Assembly (NCBI GenBank): GCA_027052755.1
Contig: JALUEN010000018.1
Span: forward strand, 1 to 6,309
Source of the DNA: a bacterium
GTDB lineage: Bacteria; DRYD01; JALUEN01
Direction of reading: 5' to 3'
Length of the DNA stretch: 6,309 bases
The notes beneath the pieces were generated by a model, which saw nothing but the letters and a program-made list of their open reading frames with translations, was not told where the DNA came from and did not search any database. This document shows positions 1 through 6,309 of this stretch, in pieces (positions within the stretch are counted from its first letter, which is position 1; every line of letters begins with the position of its first letter). The translations under genes were made by a program, and so were the position numbers.

Positions 1-61
1 ATATTGAAATAGGTGCCCAATAGGTGTTTAAAAGGAGCCTAGATAGGAGGAGGATAATAAA
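1..61 (+). other. Upstream edge: end of a preceding gene or short leader
   Basis: This short stretch precedes the first complete gene. All three forward frames entering from the left edge stop early: TGA at 5-7, TAG at 10-12 and TAG at 21-23. An upstream gene on this strand must therefore end within the first 23 bases, but too few residues are visible to identify it. By family context it could be tilS, which precedes hpt-ftsH in several bacteria, but nothing here proves that. No convincing promoter is visible. An 8-base direct repeat, AATAGGTG, occurs at 8-15 and 19-26. Confidence 0.3.
45..53 (+). promoter_or_regulatory. Ribosome binding site for the HPRT-like gene
   Basis: AGGAGGAGG is a near-perfect and extended Shine-Dalgarno sequence. 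It ends 8 bases before the GTG at 62. It supports the GTG as the true start, because no in-frame ATG lies upstream and the HPRT fold begins immediately after this codon. Confidence 0.85.
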
Positions 62-598
62 GTGAATAGCTTACCTGATAACCTGAAGGTTATCATCCCT
101 GAAGAAGAGCTCAAATCTAAAGTAGATGAGATAGCGTCAAAGCTAATGGAATACTTTAGGGAATACCCGATAGACGACCTCAGCATAGTCGTTCCGCTAA
201 AAACTGGTATCCCCTTCGCTGTGGACCTAACCCTGAGAATGCCTATGAAGTTATCCATAGATTACGTGCAGTTCAGCAAGATACCCTACTCAGAGGAGGA
301 GAGGGAGATAGTTATAAAAAGGGATATATCTCTACCGATAAAGGGTAAAGTGGTCCTGTACATAGATGTTTTAGTGAGAACTGGACGAGCTCTAGAGCTA
401 TTGGGAGATTATTTTAAGCTAAGGGGCGCGAGGAAGATATTGTTCGCTACCCTACTCTGGAAGCCAACTCCTAAGACCAGATTGATCCCCGACTTCTGGG
501 GTTTTAAGATAGAGAGCGAGAAGTACCTTGTGGGATACGGCTTAGATTGGAACGAGCTCTATAGGAATTTACCTTATATAGCAGAATTGAAACGTTGA
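62..598 (+). CDS. Hypoxanthine/guanine phosphoribosyltransferase homologue with degenerate PRPP motif
   Basis: This is a type I phosphoribosyltransferase of the Hpt/HPRT family, and its 178 residues match the normal family length. The family transfers ribose phosphate from PRPP to hypoxanthine or guanine in cytoplasmic purine salvage. Visible family features are the N-terminal strand-helix segment, the PPi-loop LK at residues 46-47 followed by TG and PF, and Lys134 (equivalent to human Lys165). The C-terminal signature from about 155 is also present, with Tyr155 (human Phe186 position), Asp162 (human Asp193 position) and YRNLPYI at 167-173. The PRPP signature at 98-109 reads VLYIDVLVRTGR, whereas the family has an acidic pair and an Asp before TG. 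Here these positions are Asp102, Val103 and Arg106. The flexible-loop Ser-Tyr is Ser72-Lys73. The fold and purine pocket therefore look kept, while ordinary catalysis is doubtful. I give no symbol because activity is uncertain; hpt/hprT would be the family name. The gene ends 13 bases before ftsH and is almost certainly co-transcribed with it. Confidence 0.88.
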   Translation: MNSLPDNLKVIIPEEELKSKVDEIASKLMEYFREYPIDDLSIVVPLKTGIPFAVDLTLRMPMKLSIDYVQFSKIPYSEEEREIVIKRDISLPIKGKVVLYIDVLVRTGRALELLGDYFKLRGARKILFATLLWKPTPKTRLIPDFWGFKIESEKYLVGYGLDWNELYRNLPYIAELKR

Positions 599-603
599 GG
601 GGG
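597..603 (+). promoter_or_regulatory. Ribosome binding site for ftsH
   Basis: GAGGGGG overlaps the TGA stop of the HPRT-like gene and lies 8 bases before the ftsH GTG at 612. A second purine stretch, AAGGA at 605-609, sits too close to the start to be the main site. Overlap of this site with the upstream stop makes translational coupling of the two genes likely. Confidence 0.6.
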
Positions 604-611
604 TAAGGATC

Positions 612-2435
612 GTGCAGAGGTTTTTAGTGTACTTAATCCTGTTCGCTTTAGCTATCTACGCTGCGGTTACGCTTTTTGAGAACTCTAAGACAACAACAAC
701 TGTACCTTACAGCAAGTTTATAGGGCACGTTCAAGAAGGTCAGGTAAAGAAAGTTGTGATAAGGGAACAGGATATAGAGGCAGAGCTTAAGAACGGGAAG
801 AGGGAACGAACGTACTACCCTAACGATCCAGATCTGATAAAGATCTTAAAGGAGAAAGGTGTAACGATAGAGGTAAGGCCCTCTAGCGAATCCTCCTGGC
901 TCTATATACTTCTCAACATCATACCGTACGCGTTGATAATCATCTTCTTCATTATACTCATACGCCAAGCTCACGCAAGTAACTCGCAAACGTTTAACTT
1001 CACCAAATCCAAGGCTAAGTTCTTCACTAGCGAGATGCCTAAGGTAACATTTAAGGATGTAGCTGGCGTTGATGAGGCTGTAGAGGAGCTTAAAGAGGTT
1101 GTGGATTTCCTAAAGGATCCGAAGAAATACGCTGAACTAGGTGCTAGGATACCTAAAGGCGTCCTGCTCATAGGACCGCCGGGAACCGGAAAAACCCTCC
1201 TAGGTAGAGCTGTAGCTGGGGAGGCTGGCGTAGCCTTTCTCTACGTTAGCGGATCTGAGTTCGTTGAGATGTTCGTAGGAGTAGGGGCAGCTAGGGTAAG
1301 GGACCTATTTGAACAAGCTAAGAAGAGCGCCCCCTGTATAGTCTTTATAGACGAGATAGACGCCGTAGGTAGGCACAGGGGCGCGGGACTAGGTGGTGGA
1401 CACGACGAGAGGGAACAGACCCTAAACCAGCTCCTGGTGGAGATGGATGGCTTTGAGGTTAACTCAGGGATCATACTGCTAGCAGCAACGAATAGGCCTG
1501 ATATATTAGATCCAGCGCTTCTCAGACCTGGTAGGTTTGACAGGAAGATCTACGTTGATAAACCTGATTTCAAGGGGAGGCTGGAGATTCTTAAGATACA
1601 TGCTAGGAATAAGAAATTAGCTAAGGACGTGGACCTAGAGCTCCTGGCGAAACAGACAACTGGTTTCACCGGAGCAGATCTTGAGAATCTCCTGAATGAA
1701 GCTGCTCTGATTGCAGCGAGGAAGAATAAGAAGGAGATCACTATGGAAGATTGTGAGGAAGCTATGGAGAAGGTGGTCATGGGTCCAGCTAAGAAGAACA
1801 GGATAATCTCCCCAGAGGAGAAGAAGCTAACCGCTTATCACGAGAGTGGACACGCTCTCGTAGCAAAACTCCTGCCAAATGCGAACCCAGTACGTAAGGT
1901 AACGATTATTCCAAGGGGCATGGCTTTAGGAGCCACTTGGCAATCCCCAGACGAGGATAAACACAACCTAACAAAGGACGAGCTCATAGATGAGATAAGT
2001 GTTCTACTAGCTGGTAGGGCTGCAGAGGAGGTAGCCCTAGGCAAGATAACTACCGGAGCGGAGAACGACCTACAGAGAGCTACCGAGATAGCTAGACGAA
2101 TGGTTACTCAATACGGTATGTCCGAGAAGGTTGGACTAGTTGCTTTTGAGCAAGCCAGGGAGATCTTTCTAGGCAAGGAGCTAGTTCAGGAGAAGAAGTA
2201 CAGCGAGGAAACCGCACACCTGATAGACAAGGAGATAGCTAGGATAGTTACCGAGTGTTATGAGCGAGCAAAGAAAATCCTGAGAGATAATATAGATAAG
2301 CTCCACGAGATGGCTAATAAACTCCTAGAGAAGGAGACGTTATACGAGGCAGAGATAGATGAGATAGTTTTCGGTAAGCCAAGGGAAGAGAAACCGAAAG
2401 ACATAGGGGATACTAACGTACAGGAAGCTTACTAA
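612..2435 (+). CDS. ftsH: ATP-dependent zinc metalloprotease FtsH, membrane AAA+ protease
   Basis: FtsH is a hexameric inner-membrane protease that uses ATP to extract and degrade membrane and regulatory proteins. The architecture is complete in 607 residues, normal for the family. Transmembrane helix 1 spans about 4-22, an extracytoplasmic domain about 23-95, and transmembrane helix 2 about 96-117. The AAA+ module has Walker A GPPGTGKT at 188-195, the pore-loop MFVG with Phe221, Walker B ending in Asp247-Glu248, and the second region of homology with arginine fingers Arg305 and Arg308. The M41 peptidase has HESGH at 410-414 (zinc ligands His410 and His414, catalytic Glu411) and a third zinc ligand, Asp486, in GAENDLQ. 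A charged tail of about 20 residues follows. The GTG start is supported by the upstream ribosome binding site and by placing helix 1 at the extreme N-terminus, as is usual. No key residue is missing. It follows the HPRT-like gene as in other bacteria, and is followed after 27 bases by the MutL-family gene. Confidence 0.98.
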   Translation: MQRFLVYLILFALAIYAAVTLFENSKTTTTVPYSKFIGHVQEGQVKKVVIREQDIEAELKNGKRERTYYPNDPDLIKILKEKGVTIEVRPSSESSWLYILLNIIPYALIIIFFIILIRQAHASNSQTFNFTKSKAKFFTSEMPKVTFKDVAGVDEAVEELKEVVDFLKDPKKYAELGARIPKGVLLIGPPGTGKTLLGRAVAGEAGVAFLYVSGSEFVEMFVGVGAARVRDLFEQAKKSAPCIVFIDEIDAVGRHRGAGLGGGHDEREQTLNQLLVEMDGFEVNSGIILLAATNRPDILDPALLRPGRFDRKIYVDKPDFKGRLEILKIHARNKKLAKDVDLELLAKQTTGFTGADLENLLNEAALIAARKNKKEITMEDCEEAMEKVVMGPAKKNRIISPEEKKLTAYHESGHALVAKLLPNANPVRKVTIIPRGMALGATWQSPDEDKHNLTKDELIDEISVLLAGRAAEEVALGKITTGAENDLQRATEIARRMVTQYGMSEKVGLVAFEQAREIFLGKELVQEKKYSEETAHLIDKEIARIVTECYERAKKILRDNIDKLHEMANKLLEKETLYEAEIDEIVFGKPREEKPKDIGDTNVQEAY

Positions 2436-2447
2436 ATCTCCATAGAT

Positions 2448-2455
2448 AAGGAGGG
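2448..2455 (+). promoter_or_regulatory. Ribosome binding site serving overlapping ATG and GTG starts
   Basis: AAGGAGGG is a strong Shine-Dalgarno sequence. It lies 5 bases before an ATG at 2461 and 7 bases before a GTG at 2463. The ATG opens only a five-codon frame ending at TAG 2476-2478. The GTG opens the 616-codon MutL-family gene, so the GTG is the functional start. Confidence 0.75.
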
Positions 2456-2462
2456 AAGCGAT

Positions 2463-4313
2463 GTGTCTAAAAAGCTAGATATCCCTAAAGAGGAGATAAA
2501 GAGTATCCTAGCTACTGACTGTGGGTCTACCACGACGAAAGCCATCCTAATAGAACAGCAACCCAACGGCGAGTACAGGCTAGTAGTCAGAGGAGAAGCT
2601 CCTACCACAGTTGAGGCTCCGGTAGAGGATGTAACAAAAGGAGTCCTCAACGCTGTTACAGAGGTAGAGGAGCTGGTAGGTAGGCAGATACTAGATGAGA
2701 CCAAATCCAAGATCCTCAAGCCTAGGAAAGGCGATGTAGGTGTTGACATATACATATCCACCTCATCAGCTGGTGGAGGTCTTCAGATGACTGTAGCTGG
2801 AGTAGTCCTATCAATGACCGCAGAGAGCGCTCAGAGGGCAGCGCTGGGAGCTGGAGCGATAGTTATGGACGTGATAGCGTCAAATGATGGACGAAAACCT
2901 TACGAGAAGATAGAGAGAATAAGGAAGATGAGACCGGATATGATCCTCCTAGCTGGAGGTACAGATGGAGGCACTAAGAAACACGTGGTAGAGCTAGCTC
3001 AGATCATAGCAGCAGCAAGACCTAGACCTAGGTTAGGGATAACCTATAAACTTCCTGTGATATACGCTGGGAACAAAGATGCTAGGGAAGAGGTTAAGAG
3101 GATCCTAGAAGGAGTTGTTGAGCTGAGGATAACAGAGAATATAAGGCCTAAACTTGAAGTAGAGAACCTCAGGCCTGCTAGGGCTATAATACAGGAGCTG
3201 TTCCTAGAGCACGTTATGGCTCAAGCTCCAGGGTACAAGAAGCTCATGGAGTGGACAGATGTGGATATAATGCCTACCCCAGCAGCAGTAGGACTCCTCA
3301 TGGAGACGATAGCTAGGAAGAACAACATACAAGTACTAGGTGTGGATATCGGTGGAGCAACAACTGACGTGTTCTCAGTATTCCAAGGGATATTTAACAG
3401 GACAGTATCGGCTAACTACGGTATGAGTTACTCTATATCAAACGTTCTCAAGGACGCAGGTATAAAGAATGTGGCTAGGTGGGTTCCCTTTGAGATAGAT
3501 GAGAGGAAGCTGAAAAACGCCATAAAGAATAAGATGATCAGACCTACTACGATACCTTATTTCATTGAGGACCTGATGATAGAGCAGGCGATAGCTAGGG
3601 AGGCTCTCAGGCTATCATTAGAGCAACACAAACAGCTAGCAGTAGGTCTGAAAGGAGTACATCAGGAGAGGACTATATCAGATATATTTGAGCAGACAGA
3701 GACCGGTGAGAGCTTAGTAAACATGATGACGCTGGATATGATCGTAGGTAGTGGAGGAGTACTCTCCCACGCTCCTAAGAGACAGCAGTCAGCCATGATG
3801 ATGTTGGATGCCTTTGAACCTGAGGGCTTCACCACCTTAACTGTTGACTCCATCTTCATGATGCCACATTTAGGCGTGCTCTCCACTGTCCACGAAGAAG
3901 CCGCAACTCAGGTTTTTGAGAAGGATTGTCTGATATACCTCGGCACCGCTATAGCTCCTAAGGGGATAGAGAAGTACGGCCAGAAGATAATGGAAGCAGA
4001 GGTAGTTTACCCTGACGGCAGGACCGAGACTGTTGAGCTCAAGTTTGGCGAGCTTAAGGTACTACCCTTAGACAAGGATCAGGAAGCTATCGTGAGGGTG
4101 AAGTGGCTCCATAAGAGATTTGATCTAGGAGAAGGTCGTGGAAAACTCCTAGAGAAGAAAGTACGGGGAGGAGTCGTAGGGTTGATCTTTGATGGCAGAG
4201 GCAGGCCAATTCAGCTACCAGAAGCAGACACAGAGCGAAGGGATATGTTAGCTAAGTGGTATAAAGCCATAAACATGTACCCAGAGTACTTCGCTCAAAA
4301 GGTAGGAGCATAG
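2463..4313 (+). CDS. MutL/GlmL-family ASKHA ATPase-like protein (glutamate mutase L family, long form)
   Basis: The protein resembles the MutL/GlmL family, named for a gene that accompanies coenzyme B12-dependent glutamate mutase in clostridia and is suspected to act as a reactivating chaperone. This is unrelated to the DNA-mismatch-repair MutL. Hsp70/actin-like (ASKHA) nucleotide motifs are visible. They are the phosphate-1 loop DCGSTTTK at 19-26, the phosphate-2 loop GVDIGGATTDV at 293-303, and the adenosine-type loop MIVGSGG at 426-432. A further Gly-rich LLAGGTDGGT lies near 165. At 616 residues it is about 150 longer than the clostridial proteins as I recall them. The extra C-terminal part, from about 490, looks strand-rich and contains RGGVVGLIFDGRGRP near 575-590. 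No signal peptide or membrane segment is evident, so it is probably cytoplasmic. No mutase or other B12 enzyme gene lies in the window, so a mutase-reactivating role is only family-based. It sits 27 bases after ftsH and 28 before glmM, in the same operon. Confidence 0.88.
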   Translation: MSKKLDIPKEEIKSILATDCGSTTTKAILIEQQPNGEYRLVVRGEAPTTVEAPVEDVTKGVLNAVTEVEELVGRQILDETKSKILKPRKGDVGVDIYISTSSAGGGLQMTVAGVVLSMTAESAQRAALGAGAIVMDVIASNDGRKPYEKIERIRKMRPDMILLAGGTDGGTKKHVVELAQIIAAARPRPRLGITYKLPVIYAGNKDAREEVKRILEGVVELRITENIRPKLEVENLRPARAIIQELFLEHVMAQAPGYKKLMEWTDVDIMPTPAAVGLLMETIARKNNIQVLGVDIGGATTDVFSVFQGIFNRTVSANYGMSYSISNVLKDAGIKNVARWVPFEIDERKLKNAIKNKMIRPTTIPYFIEDLMIEQAIAREALRLSLEQHKQLAVGLKGVHQERTISDIFEQTETGESLVNMMTLDMIVGSGGVLSHAPKRQQSAMMMLDAFEPEGFTTLTVDSIFMMPHLGVLSTVHEEAATQVFEKDCLIYLGTAIAPKGIEKYGQKIMEAEVVYPDGRTETVELKFGELKVLPLDKDQEAIVRVKWLHKRFDLGEGRGKLLEKKVRGGVVGLIFDGRGRPIQLPEADTERRDMLAKWYKAINMYPEYFAQKVGA

Positions 4314-4328
4314 AAAGGGCATCTAAGC

Positions 4329-4336
4329 GGGGGGAA
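4329..4336 (+). promoter_or_regulatory. Ribosome binding site for glmM, built on a six-G run
   Basis: GGGGGGAA lies 5 bases before the ATG at 4342. It is less canonical than the AGGAGG-type sites upstream in the operon. An in-frame TAA at 4324-4326 excludes any start further upstream, so the ATG at 4342 is the first possible start. Confidence 0.55.
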
Positions 4337-4341
4337 CCAGG

Positions 4342-5751
4342 ATGATACTTAATAAGGTAGAGAAGAGGAGGTTCTTCGGAACAGATGGGATCAGGGGTAA
4401 AGCCTATAGCGAGCTTAACCCTGAACTAGCTTATAAATTAGGCATAGCGATAGCTTATGTGTGCTCATCTGAGAGGCTAGGGAAAAACTACATCTCAAAC
4501 GTTAGGAGTTTCGTATTAGGAGGAGACACCAGGATATCCACCAACCCCTTGATGACCGCCTTAGCCTCAGGATTAACCCTATTAGGTGGGAAAGTTAGCT
4601 TGGTAGGAATAGCTCCCACACCTGCTATAAGCCTCTTAGCTGATCACCTATCTGAGACCTCTGAAAACGGCGAGGTATGGTGGTCAATAGTAGTAAGCGC
4701 ATCCCATAACCCCCCCGACTATAACGGGATAAAGTTAATAACGAGAGACGGGATTAAATCCCCTGAGCCTCTAGAATCTGAGATAGAGGACTACCTCATC
4801 TCAATACTACGCAGATCTACAGATGAGATAATACTAAGGGATAACATAATTCCTTCTAGGGGCGAGATTAACTTCCTAGAGGGCTGGGAAGATATATACA
4901 TAGATAAACTTAGGAACTCTCAGCTCTTAAGAGATCTAAGGGGAAATACTGAAGTTACCTTAGATTTAGCCTTCGGAGCAACCTATAAACTAGCACCTAA
5001 GGTCTTTCAAAGTTTTGGTTACCAACTGAAACTCTTAAACGCTGAACCTAACGGTAGTAGGATAAACCTCGGCTGTGGCTCAACTAATCCTCAACATCTA
5101 GCTAACAGAGCAAATGATATCGGTTTCGCTTTTGACGGAGACGGAGATAGGGTAGTAGCTTCCCTCAAGGGCAAGATCCTAGACGGAGATGATATCATCT
5201 ATCTGATCGCAAGATACATGCTGAGAAAAGGCTTAATTTCTGAAGGGTCAGAGATAGTAGTTACTACGATGACGAATATGGGGATAGAGAGAGCCTTAAA
5301 GAGGTTAGGATTCCTGGTCTACAGGGTAAAGGTAGGGGATAAATACGTACAGGAGAGGCTATTTAACTCCCCCAACGCCTTCATAGGAGGAGAACAATCA
5401 GGACACATAATTATCAAAGGATTAACTAAGACAGGTGATGGGATAGCGACCGCTCTAGCGTTAATGAGGGTTCTAGAGGATGTGGACGTAAATGAAGCGC
5501 TTAGCTGGTTAAGAGAGATTAAGAGATATCCCCAAGAGCTGATAAACATCCCGTTAAAGAGAATGGGAGCCTGGAACGAGGAGAGGAACAAACCTAGAAT
5601 AGATTCTTTAAGAGAGGATTTAGGCGACAGGGGGAGGATCATTGTCAGGCCCTCTGGAACTGAACCGGTTTTGAGGGTGATGATAGAGGCGGAAACCAGG
5701 GAACTGTTAGACACCTATAAGGATAAGCTTCTAAAAACTATTGAGGTTTAG
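4342..5751 (+). CDS. glmM: Phosphoglucosamine mutase GlmM
   Basis: GlmM interconverts glucosamine-6-phosphate and glucosamine-1-phosphate, the step feeding UDP-GlcNAc for peptidoglycan and other envelope polymers. It is a cytoplasmic alpha-D-phosphohexomutase with four domains. Its N-terminus carries FFGTDGIRG at 11-19. The phosphoserine loop is SASHNPP at 119-125, with Ser121 as the phosphorylated residue. The metal loop is DGDGDR at 265-270, with ligands Asp265, Asp267 and Asp269. The sugar-specificity loop is GGEQSGH at 349-355, and the phosphate-binding loop is RPSGTEP at 436-442. The Gln in GGEQSGH, together with VGDKYVQE and the TGDGIATAL stretch, fits GlmM better than phosphomannomutase or phosphoglucomutase. 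The active-site context NPPDYNGIK is more like the PMM/PGM or archaeal type, so a broader substrate range is possible. Its 469 residues are slightly above the usual 445-450; insertions around 41-57 and 104-114 account for this. It follows the MutL-family gene by 28 bases and abuts the next gene. Confidence 0.95.
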   Translation: MILNKVEKRRFFGTDGIRGKAYSELNPELAYKLGIAIAYVCSSERLGKNYISNVRSFVLGGDTRISTNPLMTALASGLTLLGGKVSLVGIAPTPAISLLADHLSETSENGEVWWSIVVSASHNPPDYNGIKLITRDGIKSPEPLESEIEDYLISILRRSTDEIILRDNIIPSRGEINFLEGWEDIYIDKLRNSQLLRDLRGNTEVTLDLAFGATYKLAPKVFQSFGYQLKLLNAEPNGSRINLGCGSTNPQHLANRANDIGFAFDGDGDRVVASLKGKILDGDDIIYLIARYMLRKGLISEGSEIVVTTMTNMGIERALKRLGFLVYRVKVGDKYVQERLFNSPNAFIGGEQSGHIIIKGLTKTGDGIATALALMRVLEDVDVNEALSWLREIKRYPQELINIPLKRMGAWNEERNKPRIDSLREDLGDRGRIIVRPSGTEPVLRVMIEAETRELLDTYKDKLLKTIEV

Positions 5752-5762
5752 TGGAGAAGTGT

Positions 5763-6309
5763 ATGGAGCTTGAGCTTAAAGCTAAAAATTTGAAGGATAA
5801 CAGGGTTTATAAGATCAAGGCTAGCTTTGAAGCTCTCAAGGAACCTTTACCTGCTCACGTAAGCGTAACCCCGAATGACGAGACTGCTAACTACCTCAAG
5901 GAGAAACTTATTCAGTCCCTAACTCACCCAATACCAGACCTGAAAATAGATAGAGATGAAGCTGAGATAATTCGCACCCCTCTCTATAAAGTGAAGGCTA
6001 ACTTAGAGGATATATTAATAGCTATATCCACTGTACTAGAGCTAAACTTAAACGGAGATAGTGAGGAGTGGCTAGTTTTACCAAAGGTTAAGTTACCATT
6101 TCTGATAGCCTTTGACTTTGACGGGATATTGGTGGACGGTAACTACGAGCTGTTTAAATTAGGAAGCGAGGTCTTAGAAAAGCTCTTCAGAGCTAGGGTT
6201 CCCCAAAGCGCCTATAACACGTTCTGGAAACTTAGATCACAAGCCCCTAACCTTAAGAAGATCTTTCAACTCCTAGTCAGGTTAAGTGATAGAAAGGATA
6301 TAGCCACAG
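5763..6309 (+). CDS. Partial protein: unrecognised N-terminal domain followed by a HAD-type domain
   Basis: The reading frame stays open to the window edge, giving 182 codons with the C-terminus missing. Residues 1 to about 110 form a soluble mixed alpha/beta region that I do not recognise. It has alternating strands such as ELELKAKN and RVYKIKASF, then a helix around DETANYLKEKLIQSL and another around LEDILIAISTVLEL. From about 113 the sequence becomes LIAFDFDGILVDG. This is HAD motif I, with Asp118 as the likely nucleophile and Asp120 as the acid/base. A helical stretch after it, up to 182, may be the cap. HAD motifs II-IV lie outside the window, so phosphatase activity and substrate cannot be judged. 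The ATG at 5763 has GGAGA at 5753-5757. An in-frame GTG at 5751 overlaps the last base of the glmM stop and would add four residues, so either start is possible. The position just after glmM suggests co-translation and perhaps a sugar-phosphate or envelope role, which is inference only. Confidence 0.75.
   Translation, partial: MELELKAKNLKDNRVYKIKASFEALKEPLPAHVSVTPNDETANYLKEKLIQSLTHPIPDLKIDRDEAEIIRTPLYKVKANLEDILIAISTVLELNLNGDSEEWLVLPKVKLPFLIAFDFDGILVDGNYELFKLGSEVLEKLFRARVPQSAYNTFWKLRSQAPNLKKIFQLLVRLSDRKDIAT

Noticed and set aside
24..65. Short GTG-initiated frame of 13 codons whose TGA overlaps the GTG start of the HPRT-like gene
   Set aside because: It has no convincing ribosome binding site and its codons simply span the Shine-Dalgarno sequence (Arg-Arg-Arg from AGGAGGAGG). 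It is too short to support.
2433..2463. ftsH and the MutL-family gene are in the same frame with only the ftsH TAA between them, suggesting readthrough fusion
   Set aside because: A shared frame occurs by chance one time in three, the linker is short, and the second gene has its own strong ribosome binding site.
2432..2761. 109-residue open frame on the minus strand opposite the start of the MutL-family gene
   Set aside because: It lies antisense to a well-supported conserved gene, has a Ser/Thr-rich composition typical of a shadow frame, and shows no recognisable domain.
2463..4313. Reading the MutL-family protein as the DNA mismatch repair protein MutL
   Set aside because: It lacks the GHKL ATPase motifs of mismatch-repair MutL. 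The DCGSTTTK and DIGGATTD loops are ASKHA-type, as in the glutamate mutase accessory family.
5319..5714. 131-residue open frame on the minus strand opposite the end of glmM
   Set aside because: It is antisense to the conserved C-terminal domains of GlmM, with low-complexity Ser/Leu content and no known motif.
4342..5751. Calling the mutase a phosphomannomutase/phosphoglucomutase because of the SASHNPPDYNG loop
   Set aside because: The sugar-specificity loop GGEQSGH, with Gln, and the surrounding sequence match GlmM. The alternative is kept only as a note on substrate range.

Overview
The window reads as one tightly packed bacterial operon, entirely on the + strand. Five genes run in the order HPRT-like phosphoribosyltransferase, FtsH, long MutL/GlmL-family ASKHA protein, GlmM and a partial HAD-type protein. 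Gaps between genes are only about 11 to 28 bases, and I saw no terminator or internal promoter. There are no RNA genes, mobile elements or CRISPR arrays, and no long non-coding stretches.

Organism: the full-length FtsH and the GlmM of cell-wall UDP-GlcNAc synthesis indicate a bacterium. Arg is mostly AGG/AGA, Ile is often ATA and Leu is often CTA. The proteins are rich in Lys, Glu, Arg and Ile. CTAG is abundant, although it is rare in most bacterial genomes. Three of the five genes start with GTG behind strong Shine-Dalgarno sequences. This fits a thermophilic and possibly uncultured bacterial lineage, but I cannot name the phylum from sequence alone.

Layout: bases 1-61 hold the likely end of an upstream gene and the first ribosome binding site. 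Bases 62-598 encode a 178-residue hypoxanthine/guanine phosphoribosyltransferase homologue that keeps the purine-pocket end of the fold but has lost key acids of the PRPP signature. Bases 612-2435 encode a complete FtsH with every catalytic motif intact. Bases 2463-4313 encode a 616-residue MutL/GlmL-family ATPase-like protein with no B12 mutase gene in view. Bases 4342-5751 encode GlmM with all four active-site loops. From about 5763 to the window end there is a protein with an unrecognised N-terminal domain of about 110 residues followed by the start of a HAD domain.

How they may work together: hpt next to ftsH is a known bacterial arrangement (tilS-hpt-ftsH in Bacillus and Listeria), where the Hpt protein has been linked to control of ftsH. 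The unusual point here is that the Hpt homologue looks catalytically compromised while keeping its purine-binding residues. A purine-sensing or structural role beside FtsH is therefore a reasonable hypothesis. Co-transcription with GlmM suggests a membrane and envelope-maintenance operon. The roles of the MutL-family protein and the HAD fusion in it are unknown.
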